Of a stretch of 64,000 bases of DNA, positions 42,876-51,650 are shown in pieces. Origin of the DNA: Streptomyces qaidamensis. Lineage in GTDB: Bacteria; Actinomycetota; Actinomycetes; Streptomycetales; Streptomycetaceae. A program made the translations under genes and the position numbers. Position 1 is the first letter of the stretch. Every line of letters begins with the position of its first letter. Under the pieces are notes generated by a model. The model was not told the DNA's origin and ran no database searches. It saw only the letters and a list, made by a program, of their open reading frames with translations. Location: positions 5,952,001 through 6,016,000 of the forward strand of contig NZ_CP015098.1 in assembly GCF_001611795.1 (NCBI RefSeq), given 5' to 3'.

Positions 42876-43625
42876 CTACAGGGGGTTGGCGGGGTCGGCG
42901 GGGTTGGATGCCGTCTCGGGCTTGCTGTGGAGGATGTCGCGCGCCTGCTCCGCCGCGCGCGCGGTGCTCTCGGAGACGAAGTCGAGAAAACGGGCGACGT
43001 TCTCGAGGCGGGCGGCGGCCGGGGAGCCGGGGCCGAGGACCCCGACGCCCTGCCGTGCGATCCCCACGACCTGGGCGATGGACCGGGCGCTGGCCATCAT
43101 CGACTGGTACCAGACGTCGTCGTCGACGACATAGCGCTCGCGGCGTCCTTCGTCCGCCTCCCGGCGAACCAGGCCCTGACTGTCGAGGAACGCGACCGCC
43201 TTGGAGACGGACGCCGGGCTGACCTGGAGCCGCTGGGCGAGTTCGGACGCGGTGAGGCTGCCCGAGTCGGTCAGGCAGAGGCAGGCCATCACCCGGGACA
43301 TCATCTTGGGCATGCCCGACCCCATCAGGACGGTGGTGAACGTCTCCTCGAACTCGCGTACGGCCTCGGCGTCCCGCCCGTCGGCCTGCGGGGGCGTCTT
43401 CTGGTCCCGGGGTGCGGCCTGCCTACGGCGGTGGGTGCGGTGTTCCGTGGCGCGGTGGGCCAGGTCGGCGCGGTAGGCCGTGGGGCCGCCGTTGCGCATG
43501 ACCTCGCGCGTGACCGTCGAGGTCGGGCGGTCGAGGCGCCGGGCGATCTCCGCGTAGGCGAGGCCGTCGGCCAGCCCCACCGCGATCTGCTGGCGTTCCT
43601 GCTGAGTGAGCCTGCCTCCCGGCAT
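42876..43625 (-). CDS. Transcriptional regulator with IS30-type HTH and GbsR/MarR HTH
   Basis: 249 residues from ATG 43625 with GAAGGAGG upstream. The N-terminal 45 residues are an HTH_38-like motif as in IS30 transposases (LTQQERQQIAVGLADGLAYA then EIARRLDRPTSTVTREV). The C-terminal half is a GbsR/MarR winged helix (LTASELAQRLQVSPASVSKAV and LVRREADEGRRERYVVDD). An Arg-rich linker joins them. No transposase catalytic domain exists. It is divergent from the DUF4097-ABC operon, and the shared intergenic holds multiple TTGCAA-type repeats, so it probably controls that operon and itself. Confidence 0.85.
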   Translation of the reverse strand: MPGGRLTQQERQQIAVGLADGLAYAEIARRLDRPTSTVTREVMRNGGPTAYRADLAHRATEHRTHRRRQAAPRDQKTPPQADGRDAEAVREFEETFTTVLMGSGMPKMMSRVMACLCLTDSGSLTASELAQRLQVSPASVSKAVAFLDSQGLVRREADEGRRERYVVDDDVWYQSMMASARSIAQVVGIARQGVGVLGPGSPAAARLENVARFLDFVSESTARAAEQARDILHSKPETASNPADPANPL

Positions 43626-43679
43626 CGTGGCCTCCTTCGTGGTGCGTGATGTCCGCAGCTTAGCGTTCACCTTCATTCC

Positions 43680-43830
43680 ATTGCAACGAAGAAGGGTGCG
43701 TTGTTGCGTTAGGCGGCATAGTCATTGCAATGATATTGCAGCTCTGAACTGCATCTTTGCCCCAAGAGTGCAACGAGCTTGTTGCCAGGTGCGTGAATGC
43801 AACGTAGCTTTTCCATCGTTGGAAACAACG
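43680..43830. promoter_or_regulatory. Cluster of TTGCAA/CAACG-type inverted repeats (candidate operators)
   Basis: CATTGCAATG (43723-43732) is a perfect palindrome. TGCAAC...GTTGCC (43769-43774 and 43781-43786) and CGTTG-GAAA-CAACG (43817-43830) are further repeats, with related TTGCAACG and GTTGTTGCG at 43681 and 43700. They fill the intergenic between the regulator and the DUF4097-ABC operon. Confidence 0.65.
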
Positions 43831-43847
43831 GATCGAAGGAGAGCACG

Positions 43848-44519
43848 ATGCAGAAGTTCGACAGCCCCGCCGCAGTCTCGGCCGTCCTCGACATCCCCGC
43901 CGGGCGCATCCGGTTCATCGCGGCCGACCGGGCCGACACCACGGTCGAGGTCCTGCCCGCGGACGCCTCGAAGAGTCGCGACCTGAAGGCCGCGGAGCAG
44001 ATCGAGGTGACCTACGGCGACGGCGTCCTGCGGATCGAGGCCCCGGCGGCGAAGAACCGGATCCTCGGCCACTCCGGCTCCGTCGAGGTGACGGTGCAGC
44101 TGCCCGCCGGCTCCAGCGTGGAGGCGAGGGCGGCCGCCGCCGAACTCCGTGGCGTCGGACGGCTCGGCGACGTCGCCTTCGAGGCGGCGCAGGGCTCGGT
44201 CAAGCTCGACGAGACCGGCGGCGCCCGCCTCACCCTGCTCGCCGGCGACATCTCGGTCGGCCGCCTGGGCGGCCCCGCGCAGATCAGCACCCAGAAGGGG
44301 GACCTCGGCATCGCCGAGGCCGCCGGCGGCGCGGTCGCGCTGCGCACCGAACAGGGCGACATCTCGGTCGGCGCCGCCCGCGGCGTCTCCGCCTCCCTGG
44401 ACGCCGGCACCGGCTACGGCCGGATCCACAACAGCCTCATGAACGCCGACGGCGCCACCGCCGGCCTGACCATCCTCGCGACGACCGGCCACGGCGACAT
44501 CACCGCCCGCAGCCTGTAG
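43848..44519 (+). CDS. DUF4097 beta-repeat protein
   Basis: 223 residues from ATG 43848 with AAGGAG upstream. The sequence is a run of short beta-strand repeats: DIPAGRIRFIAADRADTTVE, SVEVTVQLPAGSSVEAR, LTLLAGDISVGRLGGPAQIS and LRTEQGDISVGAARG. These match DUF4097 (putative adhesin beta-helix). There is no signal peptide or membrane anchor, so it is likely cytoplasmic. It is 31 bases ahead of the ABC transporter genes; a sensor or scaffold role for that transporter is inference. Confidence 0.85.
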   Translation: MQKFDSPAAVSAVLDIPAGRIRFIAADRADTTVEVLPADASKSRDLKAAEQIEVTYGDGVLRIEAPAAKNRILGHSGSVEVTVQLPAGSSVEARAAAAELRGVGRLGDVAFEAAQGSVKLDETGGARLTLLAGDISVGRLGGPAQISTQKGDLGIAEAAGGAVALRTEQGDISVGAARGVSASLDAGTGYGRIHNSLMNADGATAGLTILATTGHGDITARSL

Positions 44520-44550
44520 AAATCCCGGCCTCTTCGAAGGAGCACACCTC

Positions 44551-45507
44551 ATGACCGACCTGGCCATCGCGGCGCACGGGCTGCGGAAGAGCTACGGCGA
44601 CAAAACCGTCCTCGACGGTGTCGACCTGGCCGTCCCGGAAGGAACGATCTTCTCCCTGCTCGGTCCGAACGGCGCCGGCAAGACCACCGCCGTCAAGATC
44701 CTCTCCACCCTGATCACCGCCGACGCCGGCGTGCTGCGGGTCGGCGGACACGACCTCACCACCGACCCGCAGGCCGTACGCGCCGCGATCGGCGTCACCG
44801 GGCAGTTCTCCGCCGTCGACGGCCTGATCACCGGCGAGGAGAACATGCTCCTCATGGCCGACCTGCACCACCTGCCCAAGCGCGAGGGACGCCGCGTCGC
44901 CGCCGAACTGCTGGAGCGCTTCGACCTCACCGATGCCGCGAAGAAGCCCGCTTCCACCTACTCCGGCGGCATGAAGCGCCGCCTGGACATCGCCATGACC
45001 CTGGTCGGCGACCCGAGGATCATCTTCCTCGACGAACCCACCACCGGCCTCGACCCCCGCGCCCGCCACAACATGTGGCAGATCATCAGGGAACTCGTCA
45101 CCGGCGGCGTCACCGTCTTCCTCACCACCCAGTACCTGGAGGAAGCCGACGAACTCGCCGACCGCATCGCCGTGCTCCACGACGGCACCGTCGCCGCCGA
45201 GGGCAGCGCCGACGAACTGAAGCGGCTCATCCCCGGCGGACACGTCCGGCTCCGCTTCACCGACCCGGCCGCCTACCGGCACGCCGCCGCCACCCTGCGC
45301 GCAGTCACCCCGGACGACGCAGCGCTCGCCCTGCGGATACCCAGCGACGGCAGTCAGCGCGAACTGCGTTCCATCCTCGACCGGCTCGACGGCGCCGGTA
45401 TCGAAGCCGACGAACTGACCGTCCACACGCCCGACCTCGACGACGTGTTCTTCGCCCTGACCGGACCCGCCGACGTCACCGACCAGCCCAAGGAGACCAC
45501 CCGATGA
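44551..45507 (+). CDS. ABC transporter ATP-binding protein, DrrA type
   Basis: 318 residues. Walker A GPNGAGKTT, signature YSGGMKRRLDIAM, Walker B IIFLDEPTTGLD and switch His-loop region TTQYLEEAD are intact. The C-terminal extension typical of the daunorubicin-resistance DrrA family is present. Its stop overlaps the permease start (ATGA). Exports an unidentified compound; drug or lipid efflux is the family norm. Confidence 0.93.
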   Translation: MTDLAIAAHGLRKSYGDKTVLDGVDLAVPEGTIFSLLGPNGAGKTTAVKILSTLITADAGVLRVGGHDLTTDPQAVRAAIGVTGQFSAVDGLITGEENMLLMADLHHLPKREGRRVAAELLERFDLTDAAKKPASTYSGGMKRRLDIAMTLVGDPRIIFLDEPTTGLDPRARHNMWQIIRELVTGGVTVFLTTQYLEEADELADRIAVLHDGTVAAEGSADELKRLIPGGHVRLRFTDPAAYRHAAATLRAVTPDDAALALRIPSDGSQRELRSILDRLDGAGIEADELTVHTPDLDDVFFALTGPADVTDQPKETTR

Positions 45508-46295
45508 GTGCCCTCGGCCTCGCCCTCCGCGACTCCTCCACCATGCTGCGCCGCAATCTCCTGCACGCCCGGCGCTACCCGTCCCTCACCCTGAACCTGC
45601 TGCTCACCCCGATCATGCTGTTGCTGCTGTTCGTCTACATCTTCGGCGACACCATGAGCGCCGGCATCGGGGGCGGCGGTCCCGACCGCTCCGCATACGT
45701 CGCCTTCGTCGTGCCGGGCCTGCTGCTGATGACCATCGGCAGCACCACGATCGGCACCGCGGTCTCCGTCTCCAACGACATGACCGAGGGCATCATCGCC
45801 CGCTTCCGCACCATGGCGATCCACCGCGGGTCGGTGCTCATCGGGCACGTCATCGGCAGCGTGCTGCAGGCGGTCATCAGCGTGGTGCTCGTCGGCGCCG
45901 TCGGTGTGGCCATCGGCTTCCGCTCCACCGACGCCGGTGTCCTGGAGTGGCTCGCGGCCTTCGGACTGCTCGTGCTCTTCGCCACCGCGCTCACCTGGAT
46001 CGCGGTCGGCATGGGCCTGGTCAGCCCGAACGCCGAGGCCGCCGGCAACAACGCGATGCCGCTGATCCTGCTGCCCCTGCTGTCCAGCACCTTCGTCCCG
46101 CTCGACGCGATGCCGGGCTGGTTCCGGCCCATCGCCGAGTACCAGCCGTTCACCCCGGCCATCGAGACCCTGCGCGGCCTGCTCCTGGGCACCGGGATCG
46201 GCCACAACGGCTGGCTCGCCCTCGCCTGGTGCCTCGGCCTCGCGGTGCTCGGCTACTTCTGGTCGACCTCGAAGTTCAACGGCGACCCGAGGTAA
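45504..46295 (+). CDS. ABC-2 type permease, DrrB type
   Basis: 263 residues from ATG 45504, overlapping the ATPase stop. About six membrane helices: LTLNLLLTPIMLLLLFVYIF, AFVVPGLLLMTIGSTTIG, SVLQAVISVVLVGAVGVAIG, WLAAFGLLVLFATALTWIAV, PLILLPLLSSTF and LALAWCLGLAVLGYF, with the conserved VSNDMTEGIIARFRTM loop. Pairs with the preceding ATPase to form a half-by-half exporter. Confidence 0.92.
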   Translation: MSALGLALRDSSTMLRRNLLHARRYPSLTLNLLLTPIMLLLLFVYIFGDTMSAGIGGGGPDRSAYVAFVVPGLLLMTIGSTTIGTAVSVSNDMTEGIIARFRTMAIHRGSVLIGHVIGSVLQAVISVVLVGAVGVAIGFRSTDAGVLEWLAAFGLLVLFATALTWIAVGMGLVSPNAEAAGNNAMPLILLPLLSSTFVPLDAMPGWFRPIAEYQPFTPAIETLRGLLLGTGIGHNGWLALAWCLGLAVLGYFWSTSKFNGDPR

Positions 46296-46530
46296 CCGCC
46301 GTGGCCACGCGGGCCGCCTCCCGCGAACGTCCCACCCCAGGGCGGCGTACACCGGCATCCCGCCGGAGTGCGCCGCCCGTTCCTCTGCCTGGGGCGAGCC
46401 CCCGGCACCGGGGCGACGCACCGCGCGGCAAGGCCGAAACGCGCCCCCGCGCGCACTCGCGAACCCTTGACAGTGCTCCCGTGCGCGTCAAACCTGGGCG
46501 CAGAGCCGCTCGCCCCAAGGGGAGGCGAAG

Positions 46531-47136
46531 ATGCCTGCAGCGCGGGAATCCTTACTGGACGCCGCCTACACGGCGCTGGTGCGCCGACCGTGGTCCGCCG
46601 TGCGGATGGTGGACGTGGCCGCGGCGGCCGGAGTGTCCCGCCAGACGCTGTACAACGAGTTCGGCAGCAAGGACGGTCTGGCCAGGGCGCTCGTGAGGAG
46701 GGAGGCCGACGGCTATCTCGCCGGGGTGGACCGCGCTCTCGCCGGGTACAGCGACGCCCGCGACCGGCTCACCGCCACCGCCGAGTGGACCGCCTCGGCG
46801 GCCCGGGACAACGTCCTCGTCCGTGCCATGCTCACCGGCTGCTGGAGTGAGCGGCTGCCTGCCCCGGCCCTGACGGCCGTGCCGTCCACCTCCGCGGCAC
46901 CGGCCCAGCGCCGCGCCGACGGGCCCCTGCCCTCACCCGGCGACTTCGTCGCCCTCGTCCGCGACCGGGCCGTCGCCTTACTGGCCGGTCCCGGCACGCC
47001 CAAGTCCGACACCGCCGACCTGGCCCGCTCCTGCGAACTCGCAGTCCGGCTCGCCCTGTCGTGCGTGGCCGCGCCACCCGGCGAGGGCGGCGTCGCCGGC
47101 CTGGTCCGCAGCGCCCTTCAGCGGCAGGCGGAGTGA
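46531..47136 (+). CDS. TetR/AcrR family regulator (contains a TTA codon)
   Basis: 201 residues. The N-terminal HTH is VDVAAAAGVSRQTLYNEFGS (residues about 28-47) and the start has GGGGAGG five bases upstream. The C-terminal ligand domain is divergent. Leu-150 is encoded by TTA (46978-46980), the rare codon that in Streptomyces depends on bldA tRNA, so translation may be growth-stage dependent. The regulated target is not clear; the convergent SMR exporter is seven bases away. Confidence 0.88.
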   Translation: MPAARESLLDAAYTALVRRPWSAVRMVDVAAAAGVSRQTLYNEFGSKDGLARALVRREADGYLAGVDRALAGYSDARDRLTATAEWTASAARDNVLVRAMLTGCWSERLPAPALTAVPSTSAAPAQRRADGPLPSPGDFVALVRDRAVALLAGPGTPKSDTADLARSCELAVRLALSCVAAPPGEGGVAGLVRSALQRQAE

Positions 47137-47143
47137 CAGGACG

Positions 47144-47467
47144 TCAGTGCGCCGACCCCGACAGCTGCAACCCGACCACGCCGATGATGACGAGGCTGAT
47201 CGACACGATCTTCAGCGTCGACACCAGGTCCCCCAGGAACACCATGCCGTAGATCGCCGTCCCCGCCGCACCGATGCCCGTCCACACCGCGTACGCGGGA
47301 CCCACGTCGAGTCGTCGCAGCGCCAGGGTCAGCAGGCCGAAGCTGCCGAGGGCGAAGACGCAGAACGCGACCGTCGGCCAGAGCCGGGTGAAGCCGTGGG
47401 ACAGCTTCAGACACACCGCAAAGCCGGTCTCGAGCAACCCGGCCACGATGACCAGCAGCCACGCCAT
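47144..47467 (-). CDS. Small multidrug resistance (SMR) transporter, Gdx/SugE-like
   Basis: 107 residues, four helices, the usual SMR size. Key features are the membrane Glu-13 (LLETGFAV), the GPAYAVWTGIGAAGTAIYG loop typical of guanidinium-exporting Gdx/SugE members, and the VSISLVIIGVVGLQLSG last helix. Expected to function as a dual-topology dimer in proton-coupled export. No guanidine riboswitch is obvious upstream. Confidence 0.9.
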   Translation of the reverse strand: MAWLLVIVAGLLETGFAVCLKLSHGFTRLWPTVAFCVFALGSFGLLTLALRRLDVGPAYAVWTGIGAAGTAIYGMVFLGDLVSTLKIVSISLVIIGVVGLQLSGSAH

Positions 47468-47605
47468 GAGTCGTCCTCCCGTATCCCACGTTCAGTGACC
47501 GCTCAGTCAGTTTCGTCGCGCTCGTCGGGCTTTGGCCAGGCTTGCATGCGGCTTGCGTGCGATTATGCACTTACCGCCAGCACACCGGCACAAACAACGC
47601 GGAGG

Positions 47606-48616
47606 TCAGTCGCCTTCCTTGCGTTCGCGCGTGGCCAGCAGCCGGCGCAGCGAGTACAGCCGCGCGGGATCCGCGTGCCCCTCGGCGACCCAGGCGTCCA
47701 GCGCACAGTCCGGCTCGTCGTGACTGCACGCGCGCGGGCAGCCCTCGGTGCCCGGCTCCAGATCGGGGAAGGCATGGATGACCTGGGACGGGTCCACGTG
47801 GTGCAGCCCGAAGGACCGCAGGCCCGGGGTGTCGATGACCCAGCCGTCGCTGCCCGCCAGCGGCAGCGCCAGCGCCGAGGTGGTGGTGTGCCGGCCGCGG
47901 CCCGTCACCGCGTTCACATGCCCGGTCGTACGCCGTTGCTCCTCCGGAACCAGCGAGTTGACCAGAGTCGTCTTGCCGACGCCGGAGTGGCCGACGAACG
48001 CGGTGATCTTGCCGTCGAGCTGCTCGCGCACGCGGGCGAGGGCGGTGCCGTTCTGCAGTTCCTCGCGGCTGGTCACGACGTAGGGGATGTCGAGGTGGCC
48101 GTACAGCTCCAGCAGCTTGTCGGGCGGGGCGAGGTCCGACTTGGTCAGGACCAGCAGCGGCTCCAGGCCGCCGGCGTAGGCCGCGACCAGGCAGCGGTCG
48201 ATCAGGCGGGGGCGAGGCTCGGGGTCGGCCAGGGCGGTGATGACGGCCAGCTGGTCGGCGTTGGCGACGACCACCCGCTCGAACGGATCGTCGTCGTCCG
48301 CCGTGCGCCGCAGGACCGAGGTGCGCTCCTCGATGCGCACGATCCTCGCGAGTGAGTCCTTCGTGCCCGTCAGGTCGCCCACGATGGCCACGCGGTCGCC
48401 GACCACCGCCGCCTTGCGGCCCAGCTCGCGGGCCTTCATCGCCATGACCACACGGTCCTCGACGAGGCAGGTCAGGCGGCCCCGGTCGACGGTGAGGACG
48501 AGTCCCTCGGCGGCGTCCTCGTGTTTGGGGCGGATGTTCGTCCGGGGCCGGGTGTTCCGGCGGCCCGGACGGGTGCGGATGTCGTCCTCGTCGGTGTGCT
48601 TGCCGTAACGGCGCAT
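47606..48616 (-). CDS. rsgA: Ribosome small-subunit-dependent GTPase RsgA
   Basis: 336 residues from ATG 48616. OB-fold (ARPKHEDAAEGLVL region), then circularly permuted GTPase motifs: G4 LTKSDLA, G5 TSRE, G1 VGHSGVGKTTL, G3 DTPGLRS. A C-terminal zinc cluster CPRACSHDEPDC follows. It assists 30S maturation in the cytoplasm. The start is 18 bases after the aroA stop, so transcription is probably shared. Confidence 0.95.
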   Translation of the reverse strand: MRRYGKHTDEDDIRTRPGRRNTRPRTNIRPKHEDAAEGLVLTVDRGRLTCLVEDRVVMAMKARELGRKAAVVGDRVAIVGDLTGTKDSLARIVRIEERTSVLRRTADDDDPFERVVVANADQLAVITALADPEPRPRLIDRCLVAAYAGGLEPLLVLTKSDLAPPDKLLELYGHLDIPYVVTSREELQNGTALARVREQLDGKITAFVGHSGVGKTTLVNSLVPEEQRRTTGHVNAVTGRGRHTTTSALALPLAGSDGWVIDTPGLRSFGLHHVDPSQVIHAFPDLEPGTEGCPRACSHDEPDCALDAWVAEGHADPARLYSLRRLLATRERKEGD

Positions 48617-48633
48617 GACGTGATCCCTGCGTC

Positions 48634-49950
48634 CTACGCCCCGAGCATCCCGGTCCACAGATCGGGGAAGTCGGGCAGGGTCTTGGCCGTCGTCGCCACG
48701 TTCTCGATCTGCACGCCCTCCACCGCGAGGCCGATGATCGCGCCGGCCGTGGCCATGCGGTGGTCGTCGTAGGTGTGGAAGATCCCGCCGTGCAGCCGCC
48801 GCGGGCGGATGTGCAGACCGTCCGCGGTCTCCGTGACGTCGCCGCCGAGTTCGTTGATCTCCTTGGTGAGCGCGGCCAGCCGGTCCGTCTCGTGCAGCCG
48901 CAGGTGGGCCACGCCGCGCAGGGTCGACGGGGAGTCCGCGAGGGCCGCGACCGCCGCGATGCCCGGCGTCAGCTCGCCGACCTCGCCCAGGTCGACGTCG
49001 ATGCCGTGCACCGAGCCGGAGCCGGTGAACACCAGCCCGTACTCGGTCAGTTCGCAGGAGCCGCCCATCTCGGTGAAGATCTCGCGCAGCCGGTCACCGG
49101 GCTGCGTGGTGCGGGAGGGCCAGTCCGGGACGACGACCTTGCCGCCGGTCACCAGCGCCGCCGCCAGGAACGGCTGGGCGTTCGACAGGTCCGGCTCGAT
49201 GACCAGGTCCCGGCCGAGCAGGGCGCCGGGCGAGACCCGCCAGACGTTCGGTTCGCCGCCCGACTCGGGCGTGTCCACCTGGGCGCCGACCGCGCGCAGC
49301 ATGTCGACGGTCATGCGGATATGCGGCATGGAGGGCAGCGTGGCGCCGGTGTGGCGGACCTCGACGCCCTGGTTGAAGCGCGGCCCGGACAGCAGCAGAG
49401 AGCTCACGAACTGCGACGAGGAAGAGGCGTCGATGGCGACCGTGCCGCCGTCCAGGGCGCCGCTGCCGTGCACGGTCAAGGGCAGCGCGCCGCGGCCGTC
49501 GTCGTCGATCCGGGCGCCGAGCTGCCGCAGCGCGTCGATGACGCCGTTCAGCGGACGCTCGTAGGAACGGGGGTCGCCGTCGAACCGGACGGGGCCGTCG
49601 GCGAGCGTGGCGACCGGCGGCAGGAACCGCATCACCGTGCCGGCGTTGCCGACGTCGACCGTGGCCGGGCCGCGCAGGCCGGTGGGGAGCACACGCCAGG
49701 CCTCGCCGGTGCCGTCCGGGCCGACGCCCTCCTCGATCTCGATGCCCAGGGCGCGCAGCGCGCCGGCCATCAGCAGGGTGTCGCGGGAGCGCAGGGGGCG
49801 GCGCAGCCAGCCGGGCTCGGAGGCGAGGGAGGCGAGGACCAGGGCGCGGTTGGTGACCGATTTGGACCCGGGCACGTGGACCGTCGCGTCGACGGCTCCG
49901 CTCGCGTGCGGGGCGGGCCAGAGGGCGGTGTCTGGGGTGTTCGGGGCCAT
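48634..49950 (-). CDS. aroA: 3-phosphoshikimate 1-carboxyvinyltransferase (EPSP synthase)
   Basis: 438 residues. Shikimate-pathway enzyme joining shikimate 3-phosphate and PEP. Signatures: PGSKSVTNRALVLASLA (near 27), RSRDTLLMAGAL, DVGNAGTVMRFLPP (near 120), SSSQFVSSLLLSG and RLHETDRLAALTKEINELG. Length is normal. Co-directional with rsgA downstream and the M50 peptidase upstream. Class assignment for glyphosate sensitivity is not made. Confidence 0.95.
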   Translation of the reverse strand: MAPNTPDTALWPAPHASGAVDATVHVPGSKSVTNRALVLASLASEPGWLRRPLRSRDTLLMAGALRALGIEIEEGVGPDGTGEAWRVLPTGLRGPATVDVGNAGTVMRFLPPVATLADGPVRFDGDPRSYERPLNGVIDALRQLGARIDDDGRGALPLTVHGSGALDGGTVAIDASSSSQFVSSLLLSGPRFNQGVEVRHTGATLPSMPHIRMTVDMLRAVGAQVDTPESGGEPNVWRVSPGALLGRDLVIEPDLSNAQPFLAAALVTGGKVVVPDWPSRTTQPGDRLREIFTEMGGSCELTEYGLVFTGSGSVHGIDVDLGEVGELTPGIAAVAALADSPSTLRGVAHLRLHETDRLAALTKEINELGGDVTETADGLHIRPRRLHGGIFHTYDDHRMATAGAIIGLAVEGVQIENVATTAKTLPDFPDLWTGMLGA

Positions 49951-50060
49951 GGCCCCACTTTATAAGCAGGCCGTCGTCCGAGTGCGGCGCCGTGGGGCCG
50001 GTCGCACCCGCGTGGTGGAGCCGCGCAGCTCACAGGCCCCACGCCTCCTCGGGGCGGCCG

Positions 50061-50783
50061 TCACAGCTCCAGCAGCCAGCGTCCCCCGCCGATCAGCGAG
50101 CACAGCGACACCGCGTGGAACAGGAAGAACCAGAGGCCCGCCGGCACGTGCGTCAGCCGCGACAGCTGGTCGGCGTCCGAGTCCCCGGCTCCGCCCCGGG
50201 CCCGCTTCGACTGGAGTTCGAAGGCCGGGCGTACTCCGCCGATCAGCAGGAACCACACCACCGCGTACGCGAACGCCGCCTGGACCTGGGGGCCGGCCAG
50301 CCAGGACACCAGCACGAACAGGCCGCCGGTGACGAGCATGGTCAGGGCGCCGTAGGCGTTGCGGATCATCACGAGCATGGCGAGGAGCAGGGCCGTGGCC
50401 AGCCACAGCAGGAGCGTGATCCGGCCGGAGCCCAGCAGGGAGGCCCCGCCGAGGCCCAGCAGGGGCGGGGCGGTGTATCCCGCGGCCGCGGTGAGGATCA
50501 TGCCGATGCCGTGCGGCTTGCCGCGGCTGACGGTCAGGCCGCTGGTGTCCGAGTGCAGGCGTATGCCCGTGAGGGTGCGGCCGGTGAGCAGGGCCACGAT
50601 CCCGTGACCGCCCTCGTGGGCGATGGTGATCGCGTTGCGGGAGATGCGCCACAGGCCGTGCGGGATCACCACGGCGAGCGCGGCGCCCAGGGTCGCGATC
50701 ACCACCCACAGGTCGGGATCGGGCTGCGTGCCGGACACCTCGTCCCAGAGGGAGGCGAGCGAGGCGGTTGCGGTGCTGTCCAT
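50061..50783 (-). CDS. M50-family membrane metallopeptidase
   Basis: 240 residues from ATG 50783. Multiple helices, with the zinc motif AHEGGHG (HExxH pattern) at about residue 70 and a second helix region GYTAPPLLGLGGASLL. This matches the actinobacterial M50B-like integral membrane peptidase. Substrate unknown; regulated intramembrane proteolysis is the family norm. Upstream of aroA on the same strand. Confidence 0.85.
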   Translation of the reverse strand: MDSTATASLASLWDEVSGTQPDPDLWVVIATLGAALAVVIPHGLWRISRNAITIAHEGGHGIVALLTGRTLTGIRLHSDTSGLTVSRGKPHGIGMILTAAAGYTAPPLLGLGGASLLGSGRITLLLWLATALLLAMLVMIRNAYGALTMLVTGGLFVLVSWLAGPQVQAAFAYAVVWFLLIGGVRPAFELQSKRARGGAGDSDADQLSRLTHVPAGLWFFLFHAVSLCSLIGGGRWLLEL

Positions 50784-50833
50784 GTGTGGCGTTGGCTCCC
50801 TCTGGTGGGATGGAATCTGGCAGTGTGGCACGT

Positions 50834-51649
50834 ATGTGCGGACGGTATTCAGCGAGTCGTAGGCCAGAGGATCTCGCAGGAATCTTTGAGGTCGAGAAGT
50901 GGGAGCCCGAGGAGACCCTCGCGCCGGACTACAACGTGGCGCCCACCAAAGAGGTCTACGCCGTCCTGGACCGTCCCCTGAAAGACGCCGACGACCCGCG
51001 GCCGGTTCGGCAGCTGCGCACGTTGAAGTGGGGGCTCGTCCCGTCCTGGTCGAAGACCCCCGAGGGCGGCGCCCGGATGATCAACGCCCGCGCGGAGACC
51101 GTCCACGAGAAGCCGTCCTACCGCCGTGCCTTCACCTCCCGGCGCTGCATCCTGCCCGCCGACGGCTACTACGAGTGGGTCACCGGCACCCAGGAGCGCG
51201 AGCTGGAGGTCGAGGGCAAGAAGAAGCGGCCCCGCAAGCAGCCGTACTTCGTGACACCGGCCGACGGGTCGGTCTTCGCGATGGCCGGGCTGTACGAGTT
51301 CTGGCGGGACAAGACGCTGCCCGACGACCACCCGCAGGCCTGGTGGGTGACGTGCTCGGTGATCACCACGGAGGCCGAGCAGAGCCCGCTCGCGGTGTCC
51401 CCGGCCGACGGGCCGCGGGCGCTCGCCGAGATCCACCCCCGGATGCCCCTGATGCTGACGCCCGACCGCTGGGACGCCTGGCTGGACCCCTCCCGCACGG
51501 ACCCCGACGGCCTGCGCGAGCTGCTCGCCCCGCCGCCCGCCGGGCTGATGCGGGCCTACCCGGTCGCCACGGCCGTCAGCAACGTCCGCAACAACGGGCC
51601 GGAGCTGCTCAAGGAGCTGGAAGGTCCCGAAGAGGGCACACTCTTCTGA
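50834..51649 (+). CDS. SRAP/HMCES family protein (YedK-like abasic-site crosslinking protein)
   Basis: 271 residues from ATG 50834, giving the required Met-Cys start; after Met removal the catalytic Cys is N-terminal (CGRYSASR). Further motifs: APDYNVAPTKEV (Asn), NARAETVHEKPSYRRAF (Glu), RRCILPADGYYEW, and HPRMPLML (His). HMCES/YedK proteins form a thiazolidine crosslink with abasic sites in single-stranded DNA to shield them. Divergent from the M50 gene. Confidence 0.93.
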   Translation: MCGRYSASRRPEDLAGIFEVEKWEPEETLAPDYNVAPTKEVYAVLDRPLKDADDPRPVRQLRTLKWGLVPSWSKTPEGGARMINARAETVHEKPSYRRAFTSRRCILPADGYYEWVTGTQERELEVEGKKKRPRKQPYFVTPADGSVFAMAGLYEFWRDKTLPDDHPQAWWVTCSVITTEAEQSPLAVSPADGPRALAEIHPRMPLMLTPDRWDAWLDPSRTDPDGLRELLAPPPAGLMRAYPVATAVSNVRNNGPELLKELEGPEEGTLF

Positions 51650-51650
51650 C

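Noticed and set aside
42876..43625. Possible IS30 remnant
   Set aside because: Only the HTH is present, there are no inverted ends or DDE domain, and a full MarR domain follows in frame.
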